A DNA stretch of 64,000 nt. Source: Lachnospiraceae bacterium (lineage in GTDB: Bacteria > Bacillota > Clostridia > Lachnospirales > Lachnospiraceae). Of this stretch, positions 18,577 through 28,856 are shown in pieces. The stretch lies in assembly GCA_017460885.1 (NCBI GenBank), contig JAFUAB010000001.1, forward strand, positions 37,952 through 101,951, read 5' to 3'. The stretch's first letter is position 1, and every line of letters starts with the position of its first letter. The translations under genes and the position numbers were made by a program. The notes below the pieces were generated by a model. It was given only the letters and a program-made list of their open reading frames with translations, ran no database searches and was not told the DNA's origin.

Positions 18577-20747
18577 AAAAGATCAAGAACCTTGTTATAG
18601 GCGGAATACAGAATAAAATATTCAATCTTGTACTGCTGACCATAATCCTGCTGATGGGAGCGTATACAGCGGTCATACTTTATCAGGCCTCCAGGCTTTC
18701 CGGCATAGTCAGTGAGACAGGCGAAAAGCAGACGACGTCCATGCGTACGATCTCGGAGGAGACAATGACCTCGGTGATCAATGCCAGTCTCGGCCAGTCC
18801 ACCCAGCTGGAAGCATATATTACCAATGATATATTTGCGCATCTGATCAGCGAGGTCGATATGATGTGGGATTATGCGCACAGGCTTTACGCAGATCCCG
18901 GCGGTTATCCCCCGGGGCATGCGGCACCTCCTTCTGCAGCAAATGACGGTACCGTCTGTACGCAGCTGCTGACCGAGGAGGGTATAGACGTTGATTCTCC
19001 GGCTGTGGCAGCGGATCTTGCGCTCGTATCCAATATGTCGGATCTGCTGAATTCACTCTATGTCAGTGAGGAACTGGTGAACGCGTGCTTCATAGGTACC
19101 GAGCAGGGAATATTGCTGATCAGCGATGAGGTTTCCGGCACCAAGGTGGGAACTGACGGTACGCCGATCGATTTTAACGTACGCGAAAGACCCTGGTACA
19201 GGGGAGCCGCCGACAGCGGCGAAATATATATGACCGAGCTCTATATCGACGGTTTTACCGGACTGCTTGGACTGACATGTTCGAGACCCGTATACGATCT
19301 CTCGGGTAACCTCAGGGCAGTTGTGGGAGCCGATCTCTTCCTTGGATCCATGCAGGAAGCCGTTCAGGAATCCAATAACGGCGGCAGCTTTGTCTGTGTG
19401 ATAAACGAGAACGGGCATGTGGTATTCTCACCTGAGACCGAGGGAATATTCAGGGCAGATGTGAACGAGGATTCCGAGGATCTGAGGGAAGCCGCCGATC
19501 ACGAACTGGCGAAATTTGTAGGTGACGCCATGTCCGGGGTTACCGATGTGAGGCTTGTCGAAACCTCTGAGGGGCTTTATTATATGGCGGGTGCTCCGAT
19601 GGAGTCCGTCGGATGGGCGTTGATCTCGCTTGTGCCTAAGGAGGTTGCGGATCAGCCTACCGTTATGATGCAGGAAAAGTATGATGATATCAATGCGGAG
19701 GCGGTTAAGGCCTACCGCGGCAGCATGGATTCCGCCAAGGTTATGATGCTCGTAATACTGGCGGTGCTGAGCATACTGGCCGTCGGCAACGGACTTATCC
19801 TGTCCAAAAAGATAGTCAGTCCCATCAATAAGATGGCCGAGTCGGCCAAGGCGATCAGCGGCGACAATCCCGAGTTTAAGATGGATCCGGCATATATGAC
19901 CGGTGACGAGATAGAGATACTGGCGGATTCCTTCGTCGAGCTGTCCGCCAAGACCAGACGCTATATCGGCGATATCACCAGGATCACCGCGGAGAAGGAA
20001 CGCATCAGTGCGGAGCTCAACGTCGCCTCCCAGATACAGGGCGATATGTTGCCCAGTATTTTCCCTCCCTATCCGGATCGTGACGAGTTTGATCTCTATG
20101 CGAATATGAATCCTGCAAAGGAGGTCGGCGGGGATTTCTTTGATTTCTTTATGACGGACGACGATCATCTCGTACTGGTCATGGCCGATGTTTCAGGCAA
20201 GGGCGTTCCTGCGGCGCTTTTCATGGTGATCGCCAAGACTCATATCAAAAACAGGGCGCAGATGGGCGGTACGCCATCTGAGATACTTGCCTACGTCAAT
20301 GACCAGCTCTGTGAGGGCAATGAGGCGGAGCTCTTTGTGACCGTATGGCTGTGCATACTGGAGATCTCAACCGGTAAGTGTACGGTGACCAATGCCGGAC
20401 ATGAGCATCCGGTGGTAAGGCGCGACGGCGGAAGATACGAGTTCGAGATCTACAAGCATTCACCGGCCGTGGCAGTCATGGAGGGAATGCAGTTCGAGGA
20501 GCATGTATTCCGGCTTAATCCGGGCGACAGCATCTTTATCTATACGGATGGTCTGGCGGAAGCAACGGATCCCTCGGACGAGCTGTTCGGAAGCGCGCGC
20601 ATAATAGAGGCCCTGAACCGTGCTCCGGAGGCGTCACCCAGGCAGGTTCTGACCAATGTGGGCCGGGCAGTTTCCGAATTTGTCGGCAAAGCTGAACAGT
20701 TTGACGATACAACCATGCTGTGCCTCAAATACTTTGGTAAAAAATGA
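18573..20747 (+). CDS. Membrane sensor phosphatase: dCache-HAMP-SpoIIE (PP2C)
   Basis: 724 residues. A transmembrane helix lies at about 15-38. An extracellular Cache-type sensor (about 40-380) contains RPWYRGAADSGEIYMTELYID, as in double-Cache receptors. A second helix at about 388-410, a HAMP segment and a short coiled coil (ITAEKERISAELNVASQIQ) follow. The PP2C domain has VGGDFFDFF, ADVSGKGVPAALFM, TNAGHEHPV, YTDGLAEA and FDDTTMLCL. It would dephosphorylate a STAS protein in response to an external small molecule. It is the first of three related phosphatases in the window. Confidence 0.93.
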   Translation: MKKIKNLVIGGIQNKIFNLVLLTIILLMGAYTAVILYQASRLSGIVSETGEKQTTSMRTISEETMTSVINASLGQSTQLEAYITNDIFAHLISEVDMMWDYAHRLYADPGGYPPGHAAPPSAANDGTVCTQLLTEEGIDVDSPAVAADLALVSNMSDLLNSLYVSEELVNACFIGTEQGILLISDEVSGTKVGTDGTPIDFNVRERPWYRGAADSGEIYMTELYIDGFTGLLGLTCSRPVYDLSGNLRAVVGADLFLGSMQEAVQESNNGGSFVCVINENGHVVFSPETEGIFRADVNEDSEDLREAADHELAKFVGDAMSGVTDVRLVETSEGLYYMAGAPMESVGWALISLVPKEVADQPTVMMQEKYDDINAEAVKAYRGSMDSAKVMMLVILAVLSILAVGNGLILSKKIVSPINKMAESAKAISGDNPEFKMDPAYMTGDEIEILADSFVELSAKTRRYIGDITRITAEKERISAELNVASQIQGDMLPSIFPPYPDRDEFDLYANMNPAKEVGGDFFDFFMTDDDHLVLVMADVSGKGVPAALFMVIAKTHIKNRAQMGGTPSEILAYVNDQLCEGNEAELFVTVWLCILEISTGKCTVTNAGHEHPVVRRDGGRYEFEIYKHSPAVAVMEGMQFEEHVFRLNPGDSIFIYTDGLAEATDPSDELFGSARIIEALNRAPEASPRQVLTNVGRAVSEFVGKAEQFDDTTMLCLKYFGKK

Positions 20748-20783
20748 CCAATACTCTTTGTTGGATATTTGTTGGATAATCTG

Positions 20784-20792
20784 TGGTATGAT
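20784..20792 (+). promoter_or_regulatory. Extended -10 promoter before the BMP lipoprotein gene
   Basis: TGGTATGAT (TGN plus TATGAT) lies in the gap after the phosphatase gene, 73 bases before the lipoprotein ATG at 20865. The repeated TTGGAT motifs upstream are not at a good -35 distance. Confidence 0.4.
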
Positions 20793-20864
20793 CCATGTAA
20801 TAAATTCAGGATCATACCTTTTTTATGCGATAAGGTTTTTCCGGTGAGACAGAGGTTCATACGG

Positions 20865-22046
20865 ATGAGATCATTATTATATAACAGATTTACGGCTGTT
20901 ACGACAGCCGCGGCGATCGCGGCATTGACTTTCACGGGATGCGGCAGTGCGCCAGGCACAGACCTGCCGGAGGCTTCGGAGGAGACTTCGGTGCAGACCG
21001 AAAGCTCCGTGGAGGAGATGACGGCACAGGAAGCGCCTGTACAGATCGCGGAAGAAAAGACTGAGGAGACAAGTAAAACCGGGACCGTTACCGTCGGAGA
21101 CGATAATGCCTCGGTAAAGATAGGCATGGTCACGGATACCGCCGGTATCAACGATCATTCCTTCAACCAGAGTGCATGGGACGGACTGCTCTTCCTTAAC
21201 GATAATCTGAATGCCAGGGTCAGCTATATCCCGGCTGCCGGAACTGATGAATTTGTCGCGGACTTAAGCAGGCTGGCGGATGAAGGCAATGACGTGTGCT
21301 GGGGTATAGGATACCAGTTCGCGGATGCGATCCTTGATGCGGCCGAAATGTATCCGGATAAGCATTTTGCGATCGTGGATTATATGTTTGACGAGATACC
21401 GGATAACGTGACCTGCGCGATGTTTAACGCGGAGGAGCCTTCCTTTCTGGTTGGTTATATCGCGGGCCGGTGTACACAGTCCGGCAAGGTCGGATTTGTG
21501 GGCGGCATGGACGTGGAAGCACTTCATGCCTTTCAGTACGGCTATATGGCAGGTGTGGAGCAGGCTGACAGTGAGACGGGCGGCAGTACCGAAGTGCTCT
21601 GCGAATATATAGGAACTTTTGATGATGCCGCGAAGGGCAGACAGGTTGCCGAGGCCATGTACGACGAGGGCTGCGATGTGATATTCCATGCGGCGGGCGG
21701 AGCCGGCGTGGGAGTCATAGAGGCAGCGGCCGATATGGATAAATATGTGATAGGTGTGGATTGCGACCAGTCCTATCTGGCTCCCGGCAACGTACTTACA
21801 AGCGCTGTCAAGAAGGTGGATGTGATCGTCTCCAACATATCCGTTCAGTACGGAATGGGTGACAATATAGGCGGGAGAATGATAAAATACGGATTGAAGG
21901 AGCATGCGGTCGGTATTCCCGACGAACATCCCCTGGTCAGCGATGAGATCTATGATGCGGCCAAAGCCCTGGAGCAGAAGATAATGTTCGGCGGGCTTGA
22001 GGTGCCCTTTGACGAAGCCTCATATGACGCCTTCTCTCCGCAGTGA
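20865..22046 (+). CDS. BMP-family substrate-binding lipoprotein (PnrA-like)
   Basis: 393 residues from the ATG at 20865. The reading frame continues upstream to 20769, but that part is promoter-like and would destroy the signal peptide. A lipobox ends at LTFTGCGS, about Cys25. An acidic linker follows, then a periplasmic-binding fold whose GMVTDTAGINDHSFNQSAWDGL matches the purine-nucleoside receptor PnrA/Med/BMP family. These proteins bind nucleosides or related ligands for ABC import. No permease or ATPase gene is next to it, so it may serve as a sensor. Confidence 0.88.
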   Translation: MRSLLYNRFTAVTTAAAIAALTFTGCGSAPGTDLPEASEETSVQTESSVEEMTAQEAPVQIAEEKTEETSKTGTVTVGDDNASVKIGMVTDTAGINDHSFNQSAWDGLLFLNDNLNARVSYIPAAGTDEFVADLSRLADEGNDVCWGIGYQFADAILDAAEMYPDKHFAIVDYMFDEIPDNVTCAMFNAEEPSFLVGYIAGRCTQSGKVGFVGGMDVEALHAFQYGYMAGVEQADSETGGSTEVLCEYIGTFDDAAKGRQVAEAMYDEGCDVIFHAAGGAGVGVIEAAADMDKYVIGVDCDQSYLAPGNVLTSAVKKVDVIVSNISVQYGMGDNIGGRMIKYGLKEHAVGIPDEHPLVSDEIYDAAKALEQKIMFGGLEVPFDEASYDAFSPQ

Positions 22047-22122
22047 TCACCGGTTTATATATAAGGGTTACGATAATTTTAAGTGTATACTTTGATGATT
22101 TGCTTTAAAGGAGGTAAAAATT

Positions 22123-25062
22123 ATGAAAAAAACGATATCGCTCATTCTTGCGATTGTTCTGTCCATGACGGTATTCTTCACGAATATCTCGGGCATAATC
22201 ATGATCGCAAGAGCTCAGGACGTCTTCGACGGAGGAGATTCGTCCTCGGAAACTTCATCGGATCAGGTCAGCGCCGATCAGATGGGTGAAGACAGCGATG
22301 GCTGGGATGCCGAATGGGAAGAGATAATGCGTCAGGCGGCCGAAGAAGAAGAAGCCCGTCAGGCAGCATACGAGGAAGCTGCCAGAGAGGCTGAGGAAGA
22401 GGCCAGAAAAGCGGCAGAACAGGCTGAATACGAAGAGGCCATCAGAAAGGCAGAGGAAGAGCAGAAAAAGGCCGAGGAGGCGCGCAGGGCTCAGGAAGAG
22501 AAGGAGAAGGCCGAGCAGGATTCCAGATACTCACTGAGTATTTCAGCCGGATCTGCCGGGTTGACGAATATAGATTTCGGTGCCGCTTACATCGGTGAAG
22601 AGAGAGATTATGTACCTCTTTTGATCAGCAATGTAGGCAATAATGCCGTGGATCTAATCTATACGGAATCAGGGGATGCCGACGGTGCGTTCTCGATAAG
22701 CGTACGCGGTGACAAGGTGCATCTTGAACCCGGAGAGAGTGCGGGTTTCTATGTAAGCATGTCTTCGAGACTGGGTCAGGGCACATATAATGCCGTATAC
22801 TATTTTGCGGATGCGAACAGAGACCCCGGATTCACCAGAGGAGTTTCCGTACCTGTCAAGGGATCGGTCATAGGAGAGACATCTGCGATCAAGAGTGTCG
22901 TCGTATCACCCTCTAAGGCTACGATCGCAGTGGGATGCAGCTACAGGTTCAATGTTGTTGTAAGCGGTACGGGCAACTATAATGACGATGTTGTATGGTA
23001 TATTTCCGGTGAAAAGGCCGGCGGAACCTATATTGATGATGATGGTGTCCTGACGGTCGCATCCAATGAAACATCAGGCAATATCAAGATATATGCCGCT
23101 TCTTTGCAGGACGGCACCAAGACGGGGTCAGCATCTGTCTCACTTCAGAGAAACAGCTATAATGTAAATGCATATGCGGATCCCGCTAACGGCGGCGGCG
23201 TATCCGGCGGTGGGGCCGTGACCGAGGGAGGCAGTGTGACGATCTCGGCAGCACCCAACAAGAATTATTATTTTGCGGGCTGGTATCAGGATGGTAAGAA
23301 GGTATCGACCTCAACCAACTATACGATTAAAAATGTAAAGTCTAACATCAATATAGCCGCGAAATTTGCACAGAACTATGTGACCGTCAAGGCAGAGCCC
23401 AATAACAGCGACGCCGGTAACGTAGTAGGCGGCGGCAACATAACCTACGGCGGAAGCACTACCCTTTCCGCAAAGGCATATAACGGATATGTGTTTACAG
23501 GATGGAAAGAGGGTGACACCATCATCAGCAGGGATGCTTCGCTCAAGCTCAATAACCTGACGGTCGATCGCAAGATAACGGCAATTTTTGCCAAGACCAC
23601 GCATACTCTGACTATTGCTGCATCTCCCGTGGAGGGCGGTTCCGTCAGCGGTGCGGGTACATATCAGCTCGGACAGAGCGCAACGATCAAGGCAACCCCG
23701 GCCAGTGGTTATGAATTCCGCGAATGGCAGGTTAACAATCAGGTAGTCAGCAGAGACGCAAACTACAAGATCGACAAGATCGAGCATGATTATACGATCA
23801 CCGCTGTATTTGTTAAAAAGGGCATCACATCCTTTGAAATATCCGCAGGTGTGGCTACTACAGGCGGATCCATCAGTCCCAGTGGCAAATCTCTTGTGGC
23901 ACAGGGACAGAACGTGACCTATACCATCACTCCCAAGACCGGATACGGTATCCTGGCGGTAGCGGTAGACGGCAATCAGGTGGGAGCTGTCAAGACATAT
24001 ACATTTACCAATGTTCAGGGACCTCATACGATATCCGCTGCTTTTGTGCAGACCGATAAGAGTGTAGCTGCAAATTCAACGACCAATACCGCATCCGCTA
24101 CGGTCAAGAAGGTTGAACCCGTAAAAAAGACTACGAGCAATACGGCCACGGCGACTTCCACGGTCAAGATAGAGGATGCGGCAGAAGGACTTGCCGGAGA
24201 TGATTATGTTGAGGAGATGGAGGATCTTGAAAGCATTGCTATACCTACCGATGAGCAGCTTGGAGTGACCGAGGCTTCCGAAGACGAGGTATATTCCGAG
24301 GTAACCAAGATGCTTGGAGTGTCTATGTCTGAGGTAAAGAATATGATCGAAGTCGGCAATATCGAACCGGTAGTTGAAGCCGCTTTCTATACCGGAGTAT
24401 TCAATGCCTACGACAATAATGATTTTGAGCCAAAGTCTATGACTCAGATGAGCGCCGACTATCAGAATATGAGCCGGGAAGAGCTGATGCTTACGTCTCA
24501 TGATGCGATCATGCCTTCACTGACCAACTTAAGCGAGGTTGTGAACGGAATGCTCACCAAGGAAGATGTGCTTACCATGGCACAGGGCGGAAAGCTGGAT
24601 CTTGCCATCAGTCTTACCAAAGAGGATGGGGCAGATGCCGTTACGGAGCGTATAATGAAAAATGCCGTGGGCCAGAAGCCTCTCCAGTATTTCGATCTGA
24701 CGATGCTCAAGAGCTCCGGAGGATATACCGAAAAGATTACCGAACTTCCTGTCAGCATGGAGGTTGTTATCGAGATTCCCGATGAAATATACAAGAGCGG
24801 CAAGACATATTCGGTGCTTCGCGTTCACAACGGACAGCTCAGCCTGCTCCCTGATCTGGATGATGATCCCAAGACGATCACCTTCCGTACCGACCGGTTC
24901 TCGGCATATGCCATTGCCCAGGAGGTCGCCACATCCAGATCACTCGTAATGTGGCTTTGCGGAGGAGCTCTGGTTGCTTTCGGAATTGCGCTAACGTGCT
25001 TCCTGATCCTGATAAGTCATCAGAGGAAGTGGAGAAAGGCGCATAAACATGGACATGCATGA
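22123..25062 (+). CDS. Large surface protein: coiled coil, Ig-like domain, InlB-type repeats, C-terminal anchor
   Basis: 979 residues. A signal peptide is at about 1-35. An Ala/Glu/Arg-rich coiled coil runs from about 60 to 135. A beta domain (about 140-255) is followed by a Big_2-like Ig domain (about 260-345). Four divergent InlB B-type repeats (about 345-650) follow; three end in AKFAQ, AIFAK and AVFVK and the fourth is more divergent. A 280-residue alpha/beta region leads to a membrane helix (about 943-968) and a basic tail, with no LPXTG. Likely an exported, membrane-held adhesin. It has an AAAGGAGG site. Its end overlaps the start of the NRPS gene by 14 bases, an unusual coupling. Confidence 0.8.
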   Translation: MKKTISLILAIVLSMTVFFTNISGIIMIARAQDVFDGGDSSSETSSDQVSADQMGEDSDGWDAEWEEIMRQAAEEEEARQAAYEEAAREAEEEARKAAEQAEYEEAIRKAEEEQKKAEEARRAQEEKEKAEQDSRYSLSISAGSAGLTNIDFGAAYIGEERDYVPLLISNVGNNAVDLIYTESGDADGAFSISVRGDKVHLEPGESAGFYVSMSSRLGQGTYNAVYYFADANRDPGFTRGVSVPVKGSVIGETSAIKSVVVSPSKATIAVGCSYRFNVVVSGTGNYNDDVVWYISGEKAGGTYIDDDGVLTVASNETSGNIKIYAASLQDGTKTGSASVSLQRNSYNVNAYADPANGGGVSGGGAVTEGGSVTISAAPNKNYYFAGWYQDGKKVSTSTNYTIKNVKSNINIAAKFAQNYVTVKAEPNNSDAGNVVGGGNITYGGSTTLSAKAYNGYVFTGWKEGDTIISRDASLKLNNLTVDRKITAIFAKTTHTLTIAASPVEGGSVSGAGTYQLGQSATIKATPASGYEFREWQVNNQVVSRDANYKIDKIEHDYTITAVFVKKGITSFEISAGVATTGGSISPSGKSLVAQGQNVTYTITPKTGYGILAVAVDGNQVGAVKTYTFTNVQGPHTISAAFVQTDKSVAANSTTNTASATVKKVEPVKKTTSNTATATSTVKIEDAAEGLAGDDYVEEMEDLESIAIPTDEQLGVTEASEDEVYSEVTKMLGVSMSEVKNMIEVGNIEPVVEAAFYTGVFNAYDNNDFEPKSMTQMSADYQNMSREELMLTSHDAIMPSLTNLSEVVNGMLTKEDVLTMAQGGKLDLAISLTKEDGADAVTERIMKNAVGQKPLQYFDLTMLKSSGGYTEKITELPVSMEVVIEIPDEIYKSGKTYSVLRVHNGQLSLLPDLDDDPKTITFRTDRFSAYAIAQEVATSRSLVMWLCGGALVAFGIALTCFLILISHQRKWRKAHKHGHA

Positions 25063-27520
25063 AAAAAACTCTTTATTGGAAATATATAAGGGCGAGGATC
25101 TGGAGTACGACCAAAGCCTGACCTGGCTCGACCTGTTTAAGAAATGTGTAAAAAAAGGTCCCGATGCGCTTGCGGTCTCTGCGGATAACGGTACCTATAC
25201 ATACAAAGAGCTGGATGATGCATCCGACAGATTTGCGAGGTATCTGCTCGGCAGGGGAGCCGGACGCGGTGATTTCGTCATACTTAAGCTGGACCGGATC
25301 AGGGAATTTATCGCAGCGGCAGCAGGTACCCAAAAGGCAGGCTGCGCATATATACCTGTGGATCCCTCCTATCCCGAAGACAGGATCAGATATATGACAG
25401 AGGATTCCGGGGCGGATATCGTGATCACCGCGGATGATATAGAAGAGGCATTTGATTCGGAAAGTCTGTACGACCCCGGGAATACTGCGATCAGTATTCC
25501 CGGGGCCGGGTCGTCGGATACGGCATATATGATCTATACCTCAGGCTCCACGGGACGCCCCAAGGGTGTAAAGATACTTCAGAGCTCACTTATGAATTTT
25601 ACGCTGTCGGTAAGCCATCTTCTGGGACTGACCGGGGCTGACCGTATCCTGGCATACAGAACTTTTTCGTTCGATGCTCATATTGGGGATTTCTATCCTA
25701 CTCTAATCTCGCAGGCTTCCGTTCATATCATAGGAGAGGACAGACGGAGAGATCCGGGTGATATAGCGGATTATATACGTGAAAACAACATCACCGGCGG
25801 TGGATTTACGACCTCGGTGGCAAGGCTCCTGATCACACAGTATGAGCTTCCGATGCGCTTTATCACCGCCGGCGGAGAGGCTCTTTACGGGATCACGGGA
25901 CTTCCTTCGATGCGGATAATAAACGAATACGGACCGACCGAATGTACCAATGACAGCACATGGTTTGAGCTGACTCCCGGTGTCACCTATGATAAGGTTC
26001 CCATAGGAAGACCCATGCCGAACATGTGGTGTTTTGTGGTTGATGATAATAACCGGCTTCTCCCTCCGGGAGCTGCCGGAGAGCTTTGTGTTGCGGGCAG
26101 ACAGGTGGGCGCCGGATATCATAACCTCGATGAACTCACCCGAAAGGTCTTTACGGAATGTCCTTTTATTCCCGGAGAGAGAATGTACCATACAGGCGAT
26201 CTGGTCAGGATGGGCGAAGACGGACTGATAGAGTATCTGGGTCGCAGAGACAATCAGGTCAAGCTGCGCGGCTATCGTATAGAGCTCAGTGAGGTCGAGT
26301 CTGTATGCGGCCGGTATCCGGGGCTTGAAGAGACGGTTGCTGCGGTGGAGGAATTTAGCGGAGGCAGGCATCTTGTTCTGTATTATACGGTCAGAGACGG
26401 AGCCGTGGCCGATGTGGCCAGGCTCAGGGATTATACGGATTCTTCGACTCTTCCGGACTACATGAAGCCCGAATTCTATGTCAGGCTTGATGAAATGCCC
26501 AGACTTCCCAATGCCAAAATTGACAGACTCCATATGCCGTTGCCGGAGATAGATCTTAATATCTCAAATGAGAAACCGGATACGGCACTTGAGACTCATA
26601 TGCTCAATGTTGCCAGACGGATGATCCCTGGGATAGAATTTGGCGTTACCGATGATCTGTTTAACCTTGGAATGACTTCACTCACTGCGATGAAGTTTGT
26701 TGCCGAGATCAACTCTCTGGAGTTCGGGCTTAAGGTACGTGTGACTGATGTGATGCGTTATCGGACCATCAGAAAGCTTATATCCGGCAACAGGAGAGTT
26801 TTTTGGAATTATGAGGAATATGATCCGGATAAGCCCATGCTGGTGTTCGTATACGGTGTGGCTACGGTATCCAGGACATTGCAGATGTTTAAGACCATCA
26901 GCCGTGATTTCAACATCTTTGTTATCGAACAGACTGACGGCCACTATGATGTGCTTTTTGCGGATTCGACATATGACGATGTAAATGATATGTATCTGAA
27001 CATCCTTGAGAACAATCTTCCCGAGGGGTGTGACAGGATAGACGGGTTTATGGGCTTTTCCTGGGGCGGTTTTATCTCATATACACTTGCGGCAGCCTGG
27101 GCGACAAAACATGACGAAAAGCCGTTCGTGCTGATGGGGGATACCGATTTTACGGATGCTCTCTCCGATGAGCCGTCCAGGCTGTATTCTCTTTCGGATT
27201 TTCCGGAGGATTTCTTTGAGATCATGGGAGGAACCATTACAAGGCTTGAGGTTGTAAAAAAACTGAATATGGTAAGCAGACTGAACGATACCGTCAGCTC
27301 GGTGCCGGAATATGACGGAAAAGTGATCCAACTGAATGCTCTCAAAAGGCAGAACGGCGAAAAGGAAAGCATCGAAAAACAGAGAAATCTTGAAGTCATC
27401 GCACAATATGCGTCGGACTTCACGGTGATCGATTTTCCTGATCATACCCATGATGATCTGTTTTATGATGAAGAGCAGGTTCAAAACTATATTGATATCA
27501 TGAAAAAGGCGATGCGGTAA
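25049..27520 (+). CDS. Single-module nonribosomal peptide synthetase: adenylation-PCP-thioesterase
   Basis: 823 residues with no condensation domain. The adenylation domain (about 15-500) has YTSGSTGRPKGV, NEYGPTE, YHTGDLVR, GRRDNQVKLRGYRIE and the Lys motif LPNAKIDR. The A4 motif FSFDAHIG keeps the Asp that holds an amino group, so an amino acid substrate is expected. The carrier domain has GMTSL with Ser544 for phosphopantetheine. A thioesterase (about 590-823) has GFSWGG with Ser671 and a late DHTHDD His. The layout resembles A-T-TE enzymes that release a single activated unit or a dimer. No tailoring enzyme or Sfp-type transferase is adjacent; a two-component system follows. Confidence 0.9.
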   Translation: MDMHEKNSLLEIYKGEDLEYDQSLTWLDLFKKCVKKGPDALAVSADNGTYTYKELDDASDRFARYLLGRGAGRGDFVILKLDRIREFIAAAAGTQKAGCAYIPVDPSYPEDRIRYMTEDSGADIVITADDIEEAFDSESLYDPGNTAISIPGAGSSDTAYMIYTSGSTGRPKGVKILQSSLMNFTLSVSHLLGLTGADRILAYRTFSFDAHIGDFYPTLISQASVHIIGEDRRRDPGDIADYIRENNITGGGFTTSVARLLITQYELPMRFITAGGEALYGITGLPSMRIINEYGPTECTNDSTWFELTPGVTYDKVPIGRPMPNMWCFVVDDNNRLLPPGAAGELCVAGRQVGAGYHNLDELTRKVFTECPFIPGERMYHTGDLVRMGEDGLIEYLGRRDNQVKLRGYRIELSEVESVCGRYPGLEETVAAVEEFSGGRHLVLYYTVRDGAVADVARLRDYTDSSTLPDYMKPEFYVRLDEMPRLPNAKIDRLHMPLPEIDLNISNEKPDTALETHMLNVARRMIPGIEFGVTDDLFNLGMTSLTAMKFVAEINSLEFGLKVRVTDVMRYRTIRKLISGNRRVFWNYEEYDPDKPMLVFVYGVATVSRTLQMFKTISRDFNIFVIEQTDGHYDVLFADSTYDDVNDMYLNILENNLPEGCDRIDGFMGFSWGGFISYTLAAAWATKHDEKPFVLMGDTDFTDALSDEPSRLYSLSDFPEDFFEIMGGTITRLEVVKKLNMVSRLNDTVSSVPEYDGKVIQLNALKRQNGEKESIEKQRNLEVIAQYASDFTVIDFPDHTHDDLFYDEEQVQNYIDIMKKAMR

Positions 27521-27540
27521 CGGGTAACCGGCAGAAAGCC

Positions 27541-28845
27541 GTGTTTTCCGGGGATGACCGGGTGGATAAATTGGATGTGAGAGAGTTATTCAGTTCAGAA
27601 CATTGGACGGTCATGATACTTGATACGGCCATCATACTGCAGCTGCTCGGGATGGTGTTTGCCGGAATAGGCGACCGTTATATACAGAAGCGGGACAGGA
27701 ATTTCCTGATCGTTATAGCGCTGCTGATATTCAGCCTGCTTGTCCGTGGAAACCTGGATTTTGCCATCTCCAACCGTGTCCTTGACGTGGGAAATGCCAT
27801 CAGACCTTTACTGATGATGCTTACGATCTACGGTTATACGGTACGCCCCCTTATCATTGTCCTGTTTATCATCCTGACCGGATCGGAGATCAGGATCTGG
27901 CCCCTTGTTATGGTGCTGGTCGTGAATGCGCTTGTTTACATGTCTGCCGTATTTACTCCGGCGGCATTTGCGTTTACCGATGACGGAAGATTTGTCCGGG
28001 GTCCTCTCGGGTATTTTTGTTTTGTGATCAGTTTTGTTCTGCTTGATTATATGTTTTACCGTGCGATCAGGGCATATGCCAATATCAGACGGAGAGACAC
28101 GATCATTCCGCTTTTCATCACCGTGGTAGTCATCCTGGCTGTGGCAATGGATCTGTTTACGGGAGTATCGCTCCCGGTCAGCTTCCTGACGGCGGCAATG
28201 GCCAGCGGCAGCGTGTTTTATTATATCTGGCTGCATCTTAAGTTTGTGCGCGACCACGAGCAGTCTATCATGGCCGAATCACGGATCAGGATCATGATAT
28301 CCCAGATACAGCCCCATTTTCTGTATAATACGCTTTCAACGATACAGGCCTTGTGCGTTAAGGATCCGGAGACGGCGGCCAAGACGGTTGAGAAATTCGG
28401 AGACTATCTGAGACAGAATCTGGCGTCTCTGGGACAGTCGGATCTTATCCTTCTCAAAAAGGAACTGGAGCATACCAGAACCTATGCCGAGATAGAGCAG
28501 CTCATGTTTCCGCAGCTGAACATGGAGTACGGCATAGAGGATCCGGATTTTATGCTTCCCGCACTCAGTATCCAGCCCCTTGTGGAGAATGCGATCAGGC
28601 ACGGAGTAAGGGGCAAGTCGGATGGACGCGTATTTATCGGCACGGAATTGCGTGACGGTGCTCACGTGATCACCATCAGAGACAACGGCAAGGGATTCGT
28701 GGTACAGGATAAACCCGCATCCGGAGATAAGCACATAGGCATAAGGAATGTACGGGAAAGGATAGAGAAGATGTGCGGAGGAACTCTTGATGTGACCAGT
28801 ACCGTTGGAGAGGGCACCGTGGTGGTGATACATATCCCTGTTTGA
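27541..28845 (+). CDS. LytS/YesM-type membrane histidine kinase
   Basis: About 434 residues. Six to seven hydrophobic helices fill the first 230 residues. The His_kinase motif SQIQPHFLYNTLSTIQAL places the phospho-acceptor at His259. The ATPase domain has LVENAIRHGVRGKSDG and a G box DNGKGF. The GTG at 27541 is the longest start; several later GTG/TTG codons are possible and none has a strong ribosome binding site. It pairs with the response regulator 11 bases downstream and follows the NRPS gene by 20 bases, so it may control or sense that pathway. Confidence 0.9.
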   Translation: MFSGDDRVDKLDVRELFSSEHWTVMILDTAIILQLLGMVFAGIGDRYIQKRDRNFLIVIALLIFSLLVRGNLDFAISNRVLDVGNAIRPLLMMLTIYGYTVRPLIIVLFIILTGSEIRIWPLVMVLVVNALVYMSAVFTPAAFAFTDDGRFVRGPLGYFCFVISFVLLDYMFYRAIRAYANIRRRDTIIPLFITVVVILAVAMDLFTGVSLPVSFLTAAMASGSVFYYIWLHLKFVRDHEQSIMAESRIRIMISQIQPHFLYNTLSTIQALCVKDPETAAKTVEKFGDYLRQNLASLGQSDLILLKKELEHTRTYAEIEQLMFPQLNMEYGIEDPDFMLPALSIQPLVENAIRHGVRGKSDGRVFIGTELRDGAHVITIRDNGKGFVVQDKPASGDKHIGIRNVRERIEKMCGGTLDVTSTVGEGTVVVIHIPV

Positions 28846-28856
28846 AAGGACATTGA

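Noticed and set aside
20769-20864. N-terminal extension of the BMP lipoprotein
   Set aside because: It overlaps a promoter and would place 32 residues before the lipoprotein signal peptide. The ATG at 20865 has AGAGG upstream and a correct lipobox.
22047-22122. Promoter before the surface-protein gene from TATACT at 22086
   Set aside because: A -10-like TATACT is present, but no -35 at the proper spacing and no TGN extension. It is too weak to list.
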